This document shows positions 46,971 to 55,364 of a stretch of 64,000 nucleotides of DNA, piece by piece. Position numbers and translations under genes: made by a program. Below the pieces are notes generated by a model that worked only from the letters and a program-made list of their open reading frames with translations, was not told the origin of the DNA and searched no databases. Source of the DNA: Oryzibacter oryziterrae (lineage in GTDB: Bacteria > Pseudomonadota > Alphaproteobacteria > Rhizobiales > Pleomorphomonadaceae); the NCBI RefSeq assembly GCF_021864535.1, contig NZ_JAKJIC010000013.1, positions 1 through 64,000 of the forward strand, written 5' to 3'. Position 1 is the first letter of the stretch, and each line of letters begins with the position of its first letter.

Positions 46971-49900
46971 GCCAGTCTCTCCTCGGTCTCGGCGAGCCGC
47001 CCCAGCACGGAGTTGCGGCGGCTCTGCCAGCGTCCGTCGGTCAGCGCCCGATTGAGATGGGCGATCGCGGCGCGGGCAGCCTCGCGGTTGGCGGACAGCA
47101 GGAAATCCCGCACCTGATCATCGCCGAAGGTGGCGTCGAACAACAGATCGAACTGACGCGTACCAACCGCGTCAGAGGTGGCTGAAAAGGCGCAGAGATT
47201 GGCGACGGTTTCGCAGATTTCCGCCGCCCCGCGGTGGCCATGCCGCATCTGTCCGTGGATCCAGCGCGGGTTGGCGGCGCGCGCCCGGACGACGCGGGAG
47301 ACTTCCTCGGTGAGCGTGCGGACACGGGTCCGCTCCGGCGACGTCGCGTCGACATGATAAAGCGTCGGCCGGGCACCAAGGGCGGCGGCGGCGGCGGCAA
47401 AGCCGCCCTCGTGGCCGACGAAGGCGTCGCCCGAGAGAAGGTCCTGGCCGTCGAGATCCTGCACATGCACGAAGGCGCTGGCGCCCTTGATCCGGTTGGA
47501 GAATTCCTCGAGCGCCGGCGCATCGGCCTCAGCGCCATAGGCATGCGAGGAGGCCGCAAGATAGCGCTCGCCCAGCCGGTCGCGGTCGGTTTCGCCGCTG
47601 TCGAAGGCGGCGTTGACGCCACTGCCGAAGCTGCCGGGCGCGGCGCCAAAGACGCGCGGACCGGGCGCATGGCCGGCCAGCGGGTTGACGTCCTCGGGCT
47701 CGTCGAGCGCAGCGACAGCCGCAACGGCGCTGTTGAAGAGGTTGATCTGACTTTCGAAAATATCCCGGAAAAGCCCTGAGATCCGCAAGGTGACGTCGAT
47801 GCGCGGCCGGCCGAGCCGGGCCGGCGCCAGGATCTCGTAGCCGGAGACGCGGGCGGTGGCGGCGTCCCAGACCGGACGGACGCCGAGGAGAGCGAGCGCC
47901 TGGGCCAGGTCGTCGCCCCCCGTGCGCATGGAGGCGCTGGCCCAGGCGTCGAGCACGATGGAGCGCGGCCAGTCGCCGTGATCCTGCACATAGCGCGCCA
48001 CCACGTCCTCGGCGGTGCGGGAGCCGATCTCCCAGGCGGTACGGGTGGGAATCGCCCTGGGATCAAGGGCATAGAGGTTGCGCCCGGTGGGCAGCACGTC
48101 GCGACGCTGCGGCCCCGGCGCGCCAGCGGGACCGGGGGGCACGAAGCGGCCGTCGAGGGCTGCGATCAGGCCGGACCGCTCCGACGCGGCAGAGGTGGCG
48201 AGCGCCTCGCCAAGGCTCGCATCGTCACTGCCAAGGGCGGCGAGATGGGCGGAAATCCGGGCTTTTTCAGGCGGACGACCATAGACATGCAGGCCGTCAG
48301 CAATGCGCATGTCCTTGACGTCGCAGATCCAGGCGTCGAGCCTGGCGAGCTTCTCGGGGCGATCAAGATCGGCGCTGAGACCGGCTTCCTCGGCAATGCC
48401 AAGCACGTCCGCCTTGTCGAGAATGGCGTCGGCCAGCAGCTTCGCCCGCCGCGGATCGAGCGACTGGGCGGCGGAGAATTCATCGACCAGCGCTTCCAGC
48501 TCGGTGAGGTCGCCATGGGTGCCGGCGCGCTGGAGCGGCGGGGTGAGATGGCCGAGGCAGACCGCGGAAATCCGCCGCTTGGCCTGGGCGGCCTCGCCGG
48601 GATTGTTGACAATGAAGGGATAGACGACGGGGACACCGCGCGTCAGGGCGAGCGGGGCGCAAGTCTCTGAAAGGGCGACGGAATTTCCGGGCAGCCACTC
48701 GAGCGTGCCGTGGGCGCCCAGGTGGATCATCGCGTCTATCCCCGCCCGCTCACGCAGCCACAGATAAAAGGCGACGTAGGCATGGCGCGGTGGCAGGTTG
48801 GCGTCGTGATGATCGGCGGCGCGACTGTCGAACCGTCCCCGGTCGGGCTGCACGGCGACGATCAGGCGGCCAGCGATCAGCGCCGGGAGATGGAAGGCGC
48901 CGTTGCAAAAATCCGGATCGCCGGCAGGATCGCTCCAGGCCTCAATTATAGCCTGGCGGAGCGCGCCGGGGAGAGACGAAAAAAGGTCAAGATAGTCAGC
49001 AAGATCGACGCAAATGCGGGCGGATTTGTCTTCGAGCGCCGCGATCAGCTGTGCCGGCGGCGGCAGGGCCGGAACGGCATAGCCGCTCAACCTGAGGTCG
49101 TCGGCGATGGTGACAATGGAGGCCGGACCGTCGAGGCCGACTGCATAGGCGGTGCGTCCGCCCTTGGCGGGATAATTGGAGAGGACGAGAGCGACGGTTC
49201 GCTCCGCCCTCGGCTTGGCGCCGAGCCGGGCCCAGCGCCAGGCAAGCTCGCTTGCCGCCGCAATGCCGCTTGCGTCGGGCGCATGGACAACACGCGTGAA
49301 TTCAAGGGCTTGGCTGCGCCGATCCTCGGCCTTGAAGGAGATCGCCGGCGCGGAAATCCGCCCGTCCACCTCGGGCAGGACGATGTTCATGGCAAGATCG
49401 GTGGCGGTGAGGCCGCGCCTGTTGCCGGCCCGGGCAGCGGCAAAGGTGGCGGCCATCGGCACCTGGATCACCGGCACGCCGGCAGCGTCCAGCAGAGTAC
49501 CGCCGGCATCCAGACGGGCGGAGAAGGCGGTGGTGGTCAGGATGACATCTGGCGCGAAGTCCCTGATTTCACGCGACAAGTCCGTGGCGATCGTCCGATC
49601 CTTGAGGCTGGTGACAGAGAGCGGCACCACCTCGAAGCCGCGCGCCTCCAGGCCGTCGCAGAGGGCGTGGATCGGGGCAATGTCGCCGGCATTTAGCAAC
49701 GAACGGTAGAAAACGACGAGTGCCCGATAGCGCGGTGTCGCGGCGGCGCCAATGTCACGCTTTGGTCGCGCCAGGCGCCCGCAGGCGGGCTGGGATGTCG
49801 CGGTTAAGTCGCCCTGTGGCTGGGCTGTCGCATCGCCGGCGAGACGGCGGTCGATCCAGCGATAGACCTTGCGGATATTGTCCGGCCCGCCCTCGGCAAA

Positions 49901-51136
49901 CAGGGCTTCGAGCCTTCCAAGATCGTCCGGCGGCACCGTGGACGCTTCGGTCAGCCTGGCGTCGGGCCGATCGTCGCCGGGGATGAAGGCAAGCGCAATG
50001 CCTCGCGCCCTGGCCAGCATCGAGAGTTCATCGACGCCATAGCGCCAGTAGTCCATGCCGCCGAGCAGCCGCACGATGATGACGCGCGCATGCGCCGCTG
50101 TCTTCTCCAGATAGAGATCGACCGCATAGGGGTGGCGCAGTGCCGCGAGATTGGCGAGACGGAGGGTGGGGGGTAGGGTTCCGCCAACTTCTGACAGGGT
50201 GTCGGGTTGGGACTGGATTGCCTTGTCGTCGAACGGGGTGGCAGCAGGAAGGTCGTCACCCCTCTCCCTGTCCCTCTCCCACAAGGGGAGAGGGGACTCG
50301 GGTTGGAGCGTGGTGCTGGCTGGATGGGGGCTGGAGCCTGCTGCGATGTCGGCCTGGTCCCGGTTGGACACCGTTTCACTGGGCACACCGCCAACAACAG
50401 CGTCCCCTCTCCCCCTGCGGGAGAGGGACAGGGAGAGGGGTAGGTTTCCACCAACGTCTGACAGGATGTCGGGTTGGGACTGGATTGCCTTGTCGTTGAA
50501 CGGGGTGGCAGCGGGAAGGTCGTCACCCCTCTCCCTGTCCCTCTCCCGCAAGGGGAGAGGGGACTCGGGTTGGAGCGTGGTGCTGGCTGGATGGGGGCTG
50601 GAGCCTGCTGCGATGTCGGCCTGGTCCCGGTCGGACGTCGCTTCACCGGTCACACCGCCCCCAACCGCGTCCCCTCTCCCCTTGTGGGAGAGGGACAGGG
50701 AGAGGGGTGCCGCTCCGCCATCGTCCGGTGCCGGGGCGTATGTCGGTGAGGCGGCGTGGAGTGTGTCCTGGTCCGGCGATGCGGCTGTTGGGAGGGCGTT
50801 ACCCCTCTCCCTGTCCCTCCCCCACAAGGGGGGAGGGGACGCGGGTTGGAAGGGAGTGCTGACTGGAGAATGGTTCGGCCTAGGGACTGGCTGGATCGCA
50901 GAGTCAACGGAGCTGCTGGGTGTGCCTTCACCAGGCACACCGCCAACATCCGCACCCAATGGCGGAGGGGACTGAGGCGGGGCCGCCTCTTCCGCAAGCT
51001 CCGCGTAAACCGCGGCCATCAGGCCGAGGTCGCTGTCGGAGAAGGAGAGGAAGATCACGTCCGCCGGGCTCTGGCCGAGGTCCACCGCCTGGACGGTGTC
51101 GTCCAGCGAGCGGATCTGTTCGGCGAGAATGTGCAT
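46967..51136 (-). CDS. cobN: Cobaltochelatase subunit CobN with a 272-residue repeat insertion
   Basis: 1389 residues. Residues 1-52 (LDDTVQAVDLGQSPADVIFLS) and from about 325 on (LRLANLAALRHPYAVDLYLE, VRLLGGMDYWRYGVDELSML) are normal CobN N-terminus. Later parts include MIHLGAHGTLEWLPGN, VYPFIVNNPGEAAQAKRRI, IPTRTAWEIGSRTAEDVV and HGQMRHGHRGAAEICETVANL, typical of the H-subunit of Mg/Co chelatases. With CobS and CobT (not in this window) it inserts cobalt into hydrogenobyrinate a,c-diamide. Residues about 53-324 are low-complexity repeats encoded by palindromic elements (see repeat entries); without them the protein would be about 1117 residues, a normal size. Whether the insertion is tolerated in the folded protein is not known. 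Confidence 0.93.
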   Translation of the reverse strand: MHILAEQIRSLDDTVQAVDLGQSPADVIFLSFSDSDLGLMAAVYAELAEEAAPPQSPPPLGADVGGVPGEGTPSSSVDSAIQPVPRPNHSPVSTPFQPASPPPLWGRDRERGNALPTAASPDQDTLHAASPTYAPAPDDGGAAPLSLSLSHKGRGDAVGGGVTGEATSDRDQADIAAGSSPHPASTTLQPESPLPLRERDRERGDDLPAATPFNDKAIQSQPDILSDVGGNLPLSLSLSRRGRGDAVVGGVPSETVSNRDQADIAAGSSPHPASTTLQPESPLPLWERDRERGDDLPAATPFDDKAIQSQPDTLSEVGGTLPPTLRLANLAALRHPYAVDLYLEKTAAHARVIIVRLLGGMDYWRYGVDELSMLARARGIALAFIPGDDRPDARLTEASTVPPDDLGRLEALFAEGGPDNIRKVYRWIDRRLAGDATAQPQGDLTATSQPACGRLARPKRDIGAAATPRYRALVVFYRSLLNAGDIAPIHALCDGLEARGFEVVPLSVTSLKDRTIATDLSREIRDFAPDVILTTTAFSARLDAGGTLLDAAGVPVIQVPMAATFAAARAGNRRGLTATDLAMNIVLPEVDGRISAPAISFKAEDRRSQALEFTRVVHAPDASGIAAASELAWRWARLGAKPRAERTVALVLSNYPAKGGRTAYAVGLDGPASIVTIADDLRLSGYAVPALPPPAQLIAALEDKSARICVDLADYLDLFSSLPGALRQAIIEAWSDPAGDPDFCNGAFHLPALIAGRLIVAVQPDRGRFDSRAADHHDANLPPRHAYVAFYLWLRERAGIDAMIHLGAHGTLEWLPGNSVALSETCAPLALTRGVPVVYPFIVNNPGEAAQAKRRISAVCLGHLTPPLQRAGTHGDLTELEALVDEFSAAQSLDPRRAKLLADAILDKADVLGIAEEAGLSADLDRPEKLARLDAWICDVKDMRIADGLHVYGRPPEKARISAHLAALGSDDASLGEALATSAASERSGLIAALDGRFVPPGPAGAPGPQRRDVLPTGRNLYALDPRAIPTRTAWEIGSRTAEDVVARYVQDHGDWPRSIVLDAWASASMRTGGDDLAQALALLGVRPVWDAATARVSGYEILAPARLGRPRIDVTLRISGLFRDIFESQINLFNSAVAAVAALDEPEDVNPLAGHAPGPRVFGAAPGSFGSGVNAAFDSGETDRDRLGERYLAASSHAYGAEADAPALEEFSNRIKGASAFVHVQDLDGQDLLSGDAFVGHEGGFAAAAAALGARPTLYHVDATSPERTRVRTLTEEVSRVVRARAANPRWIHGQMRHGHRGAAEICETVANLCAFSATSDAVGTRQFDLLFDATFGDDQVRDFLLSANREAARAAIAHLNRALTDGRWQSRRNSVLGRLAETEERLA
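50191..50457. repeat. 267-base tandem duplication within cobN, copy 1
   Basis: This unit and the next (50458-50724) begin with ctgacaggRtgtcgggttgg and are offset by exactly 267 bases (89 codons), differing at scattered positions. Each copy carries two of the palindromic elements in opposite orientation. The length is a multiple of three, so the frame is kept. Confidence 0.85.
50458..50724. repeat. 267-base tandem duplication within cobN, copy 2
   Basis: Second copy of the preceding unit. Divergence from copy 1 is greatest at the junction between the two palindromes (the tccggttggacaccg versus tcggacgtcg part) and low elsewhere, so the duplication is not brand-new. Confidence 0.85.
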
Positions 51137-51163
51137 GGCGGACGTGCCTTGAGATTGGGAGGA

Positions 51164-52207
51164 TCAGCCGGCCAGCGCCGCCGTGATGGCGGCGCGGTCA
51201 ATGCCCTTTTCGCCGATCACCACCAGACGGGAGGCGCGGGGTTCGCCGGCCTTCCAGGGACGATCGAAGCTCGAGCGGAAGCGCGCGCCCACCCCCTGCA
51301 CCAGCAGGCGCATGGGCTTGCCGGTCACCTCGACGAAGCCCTTGATGCGCAGGATGTCATGCGCCTCGGTCACCGCCTTCAGGCGGGCGAGCAGCAGATC
51401 CGGGGCGGCGGTGGCGCCGACGTCGACGGCAAAGCTGTCGAAATCGTCGTGGTCATGCTCGCCCTCGGCGTCGTGATGGGATGGCCGGTTGGCAAGATCG
51501 TCCTCGGCGGCGGCCGAGAGGCCGAGCAGCAGGGCGGCGTCCACCTGGCCCTCGTGCACGGTCACCGTCTTGACGGCGCGCGGCAGGCTGGCGGCGATGG
51601 AGGCGCGCACCTCGGCGAGGTCCGCCGGGGAGAGGAGATCGGCCTTGTTTAGCACCACGAGATCGGCACAGAGCAGCTGGTCCTCGTAGACCTCTTCCAG
51701 CGGATTGTCGTGATCGATGGAAGCGTCGTCGGCGCGCTGGGCCAGCACTGCCTCGGGATCGTCGGCAAAGCGGCCGGCGGCGACGGCGGCACCATCCACC
51801 ACGGCGATGACGCCGTCGACGGTGAGCCTGGCCTTGACGTCCGGCCAGTCGAAGGCCTTGACCAGCGGCTTGGGCAGGGCAAGGCCGGAGGTCTCGACGA
51901 TGATATGGTCAGGCCGGTCGGCGCGGGCGAGCAGCGCCTCGATGGCGGGGAGGAAATCGTCGGCGACGGTGCAGCACAGGCAGCCGTTGGCCAGTTCGAC
52001 GATATTGTCTTCGGGGCAGCTGTCGATGCCGCAGGAGCGCAGGATGTCGCCGTCGACACCGACGTCACCGAATTCGTTGATGATCAGCGCCAGGCGGCGG
52101 CCGCCGGCATTTTCCAGCACATGGCGGATCAGCGTGGTCTTGCCGGCGCCGAGGAAGCCGGTGACGATGGTGACGGGCACCTTGGAGAAAGCGTTCAAGG
52201 AGTTCAC
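51164..52207 (-). CDS. cobW: CobW, cobalamin biosynthesis G3E GTPase
   Basis: 347 residues from a GTG at 52207 that overlaps the upstream stop (GTGA). P-loop VTIVTGFLGAGKTTLIRHVLE near residue 10, INEFGDVGVDGDIL, the metal-binding CxCC motif in ANGCLCCTVADDFLPAI near 78, VETSGLALPKPLV and the G-motif LNKADLL. A His/Asp-rich stretch (HHDAEGEHDHDDFD) near 260 is a metal-binding loop. CobW is thought to deliver cobalt to CobN. It is directly upstream of cobN in the same operon. Confidence 0.95.
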   Translation of the reverse strand: MNSLNAFSKVPVTIVTGFLGAGKTTLIRHVLENAGGRRLALIINEFGDVGVDGDILRSCGIDSCPEDNIVELANGCLCCTVADDFLPAIEALLARADRPDHIIVETSGLALPKPLVKAFDWPDVKARLTVDGVIAVVDGAAVAAGRFADDPEAVLAQRADDASIDHDNPLEEVYEDQLLCADLVVLNKADLLSPADLAEVRASIAASLPRAVKTVTVHEGQVDAALLLGLSAAAEDDLANRPSHHDAEGEHDHDDFDSFAVDVGATAAPDLLLARLKAVTEAHDILRIKGFVEVTGKPMRLLVQGVGARFRSSFDRPWKAGEPRASRLVVIGEKGIDRAAITAALAG

Positions 52208-52623
52208 TCCGGCTGGGAAATCGGGGGAATGCGGGCGACGATGCCCTTCTTGAGGAGAGCGGGGCGGTCGCGCCAGGGCACGATGCCCTGCGGCGCGGCT
52301 GCATAAAGACGGGCCGCGCCGAGCAGGCCGTCGGGATCGTCGGGCGCGGCGTCGCCCAGCACATAGGTCCAGTGGCCGGGCGCCGACAGGGCGACGCTGG
52401 CCGGACGGCGACAGACGCCGAGGCATTCGACGGGGACGACGGAGATCCCCTCGGCGCGGCTCACCAGCCCTTCGTAGAGGCGGCGACCGGGGCGCAGGTC
52501 ATCGGCAGGCGCATCCGCCGCCGTCTCGGCCGCACGGCAGGTGACGCACACATGCAAGGTGACGGGAGGTAAAACATTGGGTGCAGGGCCCGTGAGGGCC
52601 ACATCTTCAGGCACGATCGGCAT
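52204..52623 (-). CDS. DUF1636 metal-binding protein
   Basis: 139 residues from the ATG at 52623; a GTG at 52638 is also possible. VTLHVCVTCRAAE near residue 26 and VVPVECLGVCRRPASVALSAPGHWTYVLGD near 66 carry four cysteines in the pattern of thioredoxin-like 2Fe-2S ferredoxins of the DUF1636 family. The family often accompanies cobW/cobN in alphaproteobacteria. The role is not established; redox or metal delivery to cobaltochelatase is an inference. It is the first gene after the cobalamin riboswitch. Confidence 0.85.
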   Translation of the reverse strand: MPIVPEDVALTGPAPNVLPPVTLHVCVTCRAAETAADAPADDLRPGRRLYEGLVSRAEGISVVPVECLGVCRRPASVALSAPGHWTYVLGDAAPDDPDGLLGAARLYAAAPQGIVPWRDRPALLKKGIVARIPPISQPE

Positions 52624-52629
52624 CCTTTC

Positions 52630-52644
52630 CCGCCCCACCGGCGG
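52630..52644 (-). promoter_or_regulatory. Possible SD-sequestering hairpin of the riboswitch expression platform
   Basis: On the minus strand CCGCC-GGTGG-GGCGG folds into a 5-bp stem just upstream of the ATG at 52623 and includes the G-rich ribosome-binding sequence. It could be the switch that hides the start when cobalamin is bound. Confidence 0.4.
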
Positions 52645-52659
52645 CTATCGCGGACATAT

Positions 52660-52850
52660 GGCAGCGGGCAGGTCTCCTGGCTCACGGGTTGCTGCCGTCT
52701 GCCGCCTTCCCGGTCGTCGACCAGTGGCAAAATGGCATGCGGCTATCCGTTTACAGTTGCGGGGGCAGCTGCGGCATCGGCCCGAAGGTCTCACCGCATT
52801 CCCTTTTCACCCCCCATGCGGGGGGAACCCAATGCAGTTTCACTGATGCG
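52660..52850 (-). ncRNA. Cobalamin riboswitch controlling the DUF1636-cobW-cobN operon
   Basis: On the minus strand the hallmark parts occur in order: GGGAATGCGGTGAGACCTTC, then CTGCCCCCGCAACTGTAAACGG, GCCACTG, and the B12-box end GAGCCAGGAGACCTGCC (52683-52667). This is the cobalamin aptamer (AdoCbl class by its J6/3-like core). The 5' boundary is approximate. It precedes the first cob gene by about 37 bases and would shut the operon when cobalamin is plentiful. Confidence 0.93.
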
Positions 52851-53015
52851 CCCCTCGGGGGGGCTTGTCAACAACGACCAACGCGCAGCGGGGCGCCATG
52901 CCTTTAGGCCCCCTTAAACCGCCGCATTTATGATGGAACGGGAAGGATCTTCGCGACCGATTCGCGGATTGGGCGACCATTTCGAACGATGCAGCCAGGC
53001 AGGGACAGGACGGGT

Positions 53016-55358
53016 ATGAAGGGGTCACGCACGGGCCGGGGGCGGATCGAGCCCTCTTTCGGCGACAACAAGCGTGACGGCGGCCTGTCGGCCCGCGCCG
53101 ACGACCGCTTTGCCCCGGAGCAGCTGCCGACCAAGGCGCGTCGCCGCCGGGCGTCCGACGACGATCGCCACGAACCACTGTTCGAGGCGTTGAGCGAGAT
53201 CAGCGAGGAGCAGGACGAGATGGTCGAGCGCCCGCGCAGGAAGAGGCAGAAGGGGGACGGCGGCAAGCGCCGCCCCGCCCGCCGCAGCCTGTCGCTGGTC
53301 GGGTTGATCCGCGGCACCATCTACTGGGGTCTCGTCATGGCGCTCTGGGGCGGCATCGCCGCCGCCGGCCTGCTCGCCTATGTGTTCTTCACCCTGCCCA
53401 AGCTCGACGACTGGAAGGTGCCGGACCGACCGCCCAACGTTGAGATCGTCGACGCCTCCGGCGCGCTGATCGCCAACCGCGGCGACACCGGCGGCGAGCA
53501 GCTCAGACTGGAACAGATGTCGCCCTTCCTGCCCAAGGCGGTGATCGCCATCGAGGACCGGCGCTTCTATTACCACCTGGGTGTCGATCCCATCGGTCTT
53601 GCCCGCGCGCTGGTCACCAACTTCACCTCCGGCGGCGTGGTCCAGGGTGGCTCGACGCTGACCCAGCAGCTGGCCAAGAACCTGTTTCTGCAGCCCGATC
53701 GCACCATCGAGCGCAAGCTGCAGGAAGTGGTGCTGGCGCTGTGGCTCGAATGGCGATTCTCCAAGAACGAGATCCTGGAGATGTATCTGAACCGCGTCTA
53801 TCTCGGCGCCGGCACCTTTGGTGTCGACGCGGCGGCGCGGCGCTATTTCGGCAAGTCGGCCCGGGATCTCGATCTGGCCGAGGCGGCCACCATTGCTGGC
53901 CTCCTCAAGGCGCCCTCGCGCTATGCGCCGACCAACTCGCCTCAGCGGGCCGCCGAACGCGCCCACACCGTGCTGGGCGCCATGGTGGAGGAGGGCTATG
54001 TGAGTGCCGCCGACGCCGATCTCGCCGCCAAGGGCGGTGCACCGGTCAAGTCGGCGCAGAATGACAATGCCGCCAACTATGCCGCCGACTGGGTGATGGA
54101 CCTGTTGCCGGGCTATGTCTCGCATGTGAAGCAGGACGTGGAGGTCTACACCACCATCGACATGCGCATGCAGCAGGCCGCCGAAGACGCGCTGCGCACG
54201 ACGCTGGCCAAGGAGGGCGCCAAGCACGCCGCCAGCCAGGGCGCGCTGGTGGCCATCGACAATGACGGGGCGGTGAAGGCGCTGGTGGGCGGCAAGGACT
54301 ACGCCGAGAGCCAGTTCAACCGCGCCGTCGACGCTCACCGCCAGCCCGGATCGAGCTTCAAGCCCTTCGTCTATCTGACCGCCATCGAGCACGGCTATAC
54401 GCCGGACAGCGTCGTCGTCGACGAACCCATCTCCATCAAGGGCTGGAGCCCGAAGAACTACGAGAACAAGTACATGGGGCCGGTGACGCTGACCACGGCG
54501 CTGGCGCTCAGTCTCAACACGGTGGCGGCGCGGCTCGCCGCCGATCTCGGCCCGGCCAATGTGGTGCAGACGGCGCGCCGCGTCGGCATCGTCAGCCAGC
54601 TGCACGACAATCCCTCGATCGCGCTCGGCACGGCGGAGGTGACGCCGCTCGAGATCACCTCGGCCTATGTGCCCTTCGCCAACGGCGGCTGGGGCGTCAT
54701 TCCCTATGTGATCGACGAGATCCGCACCAAGGACGGCCAGGTGCTGTTCAAGCGCTCGGGCGACGGCCCCGGTCGGGTGATCTCCGAACAGGCGGTCGGC
54801 ACCATGAACCGCATGCTCGGCGCCGTGGTCACCCAGGGCACGGGTCAGAAGGCGCTGCTCAAGGACCGGCAGGTGGCCGGCAAGACCGGCACCAGCCAGG
54901 ATTTCCGCGATGCCTGGTTCATCGGCTATGTCAACGGCCTGACGGCCGGCGTCTGGCTCGGCAATGACGACAATTCGCCCACCAAGAAGGCCACCGGCGG
55001 CTCGCTGACCGCCATCGTCTGGAACCGCTTCATGACGCAGGCGACCTCGAGCCTGGACGTCCGCCCGCTTCCCGGCATCGATCTGGTGGCGCCGCCGGTC
55101 AATGTCGGTACGGCGCTGGGCGAGACGGACGGTCTGCCCATGCAGGGCCCGCAGATCCCCGGCCAGCAGCCGGTGCCGCAACAGATCGTTCCGCAGCAGA
55201 TGGCCCCGCAGCAACTGGCGCCGCCACAGCAGATGGCGCCCCAGCCGGGTGCGCCGCAACTGATGCCGCCCGCCGACATTCCCGCCGGCCCGCCGCAGGT
55301 GAGCGGCGGCCCGACGCGGAAGGAAAAGAGCCTGCTCGAGACGCTGTTCGGCAACTGA
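53016..55358 (+). CDS. Class A penicillin-binding protein (PBP1-type)
   Basis: 780 residues from the ATG at 53016. A basic cytoplasmic N-terminus is followed by a transmembrane helix near 100-130. The transglycosylase domain has AIEDRRFYYHLGVDPIG near 178 with the catalytic Glu and GGSTLTQQLAKNLFL. The transpeptidase domain has SSFK (near 445), SLN (near 500) and KTGTS (near 622). The C-terminal 60 residues are Pro/Gln-rich repeats (PQQMAPQQLAPPQQMAP). It polymerises and cross-links peptidoglycan. It is single, facing away from the riboswitch operon. Confidence 0.95.
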   Translation: MKGSRTGRGRIEPSFGDNKRDGGLSARADDRFAPEQLPTKARRRRASDDDRHEPLFEALSEISEEQDEMVERPRRKRQKGDGGKRRPARRSLSLVGLIRGTIYWGLVMALWGGIAAAGLLAYVFFTLPKLDDWKVPDRPPNVEIVDASGALIANRGDTGGEQLRLEQMSPFLPKAVIAIEDRRFYYHLGVDPIGLARALVTNFTSGGVVQGGSTLTQQLAKNLFLQPDRTIERKLQEVVLALWLEWRFSKNEILEMYLNRVYLGAGTFGVDAAARRYFGKSARDLDLAEAATIAGLLKAPSRYAPTNSPQRAAERAHTVLGAMVEEGYVSAADADLAAKGGAPVKSAQNDNAANYAADWVMDLLPGYVSHVKQDVEVYTTIDMRMQQAAEDALRTTLAKEGAKHAASQGALVAIDNDGAVKALVGGKDYAESQFNRAVDAHRQPGSSFKPFVYLTAIEHGYTPDSVVVDEPISIKGWSPKNYENKYMGPVTLTTALALSLNTVAARLAADLGPANVVQTARRVGIVSQLHDNPSIALGTAEVTPLEITSAYVPFANGGWGVIPYVIDEIRTKDGQVLFKRSGDGPGRVISEQAVGTMNRMLGAVVTQGTGQKALLKDRQVAGKTGTSQDFRDAWFIGYVNGLTAGVWLGNDDNSPTKKATGGSLTAIVWNRFMTQATSSLDVRPLPGIDLVAPPVNVGTALGETDGLPMQGPQIPGQQPVPQQIVPQQMAPQQLAPPQQMAPQPGAPQLMPPADIPAGPPQVSGGPTRKEKSLLETLFGN

Positions 55359-55364
55359 GGCGCC

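Larger units (their letters stand above)
50164..50980 (-). repeat. In-frame palindromic-repeat insertion inside cobN
   Basis: About 815 bases separate two conserved stretches of CobN and keep the frame. They hold five about 39-base imperfect palindromes at 50258-50296, 50403-50441, 50525-50563, 50670-50708 and about 50799-50839, in alternating orientation. One orientation reads acccctctccctgtccctct followed by an aggggagagggg arm. On the cobN strand they encode SPLPLWERDRERG-like and PLSLSLSHKGRGD-like peptides. The same kind of element is common in proteobacterial intergenic regions; here it lies within a gene. Confidence 0.85.

Noticed and set aside
50258-50839. Possible CRISPR array in the repeats within cobN
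   Set aside because: The repeats alternate in orientation, spacing is irregular (about 145, 122, 145 and 129 bases), and the spacers are themselves duplicated and coding. This is not a CRISPR layout.
53025-55259. 744-residue open frame on the minus strand
   Set aside because: Antisense to the penicillin-binding protein, which has all catalytic motifs. The composition is Arg/His/Gly-rich without recognisable domains.
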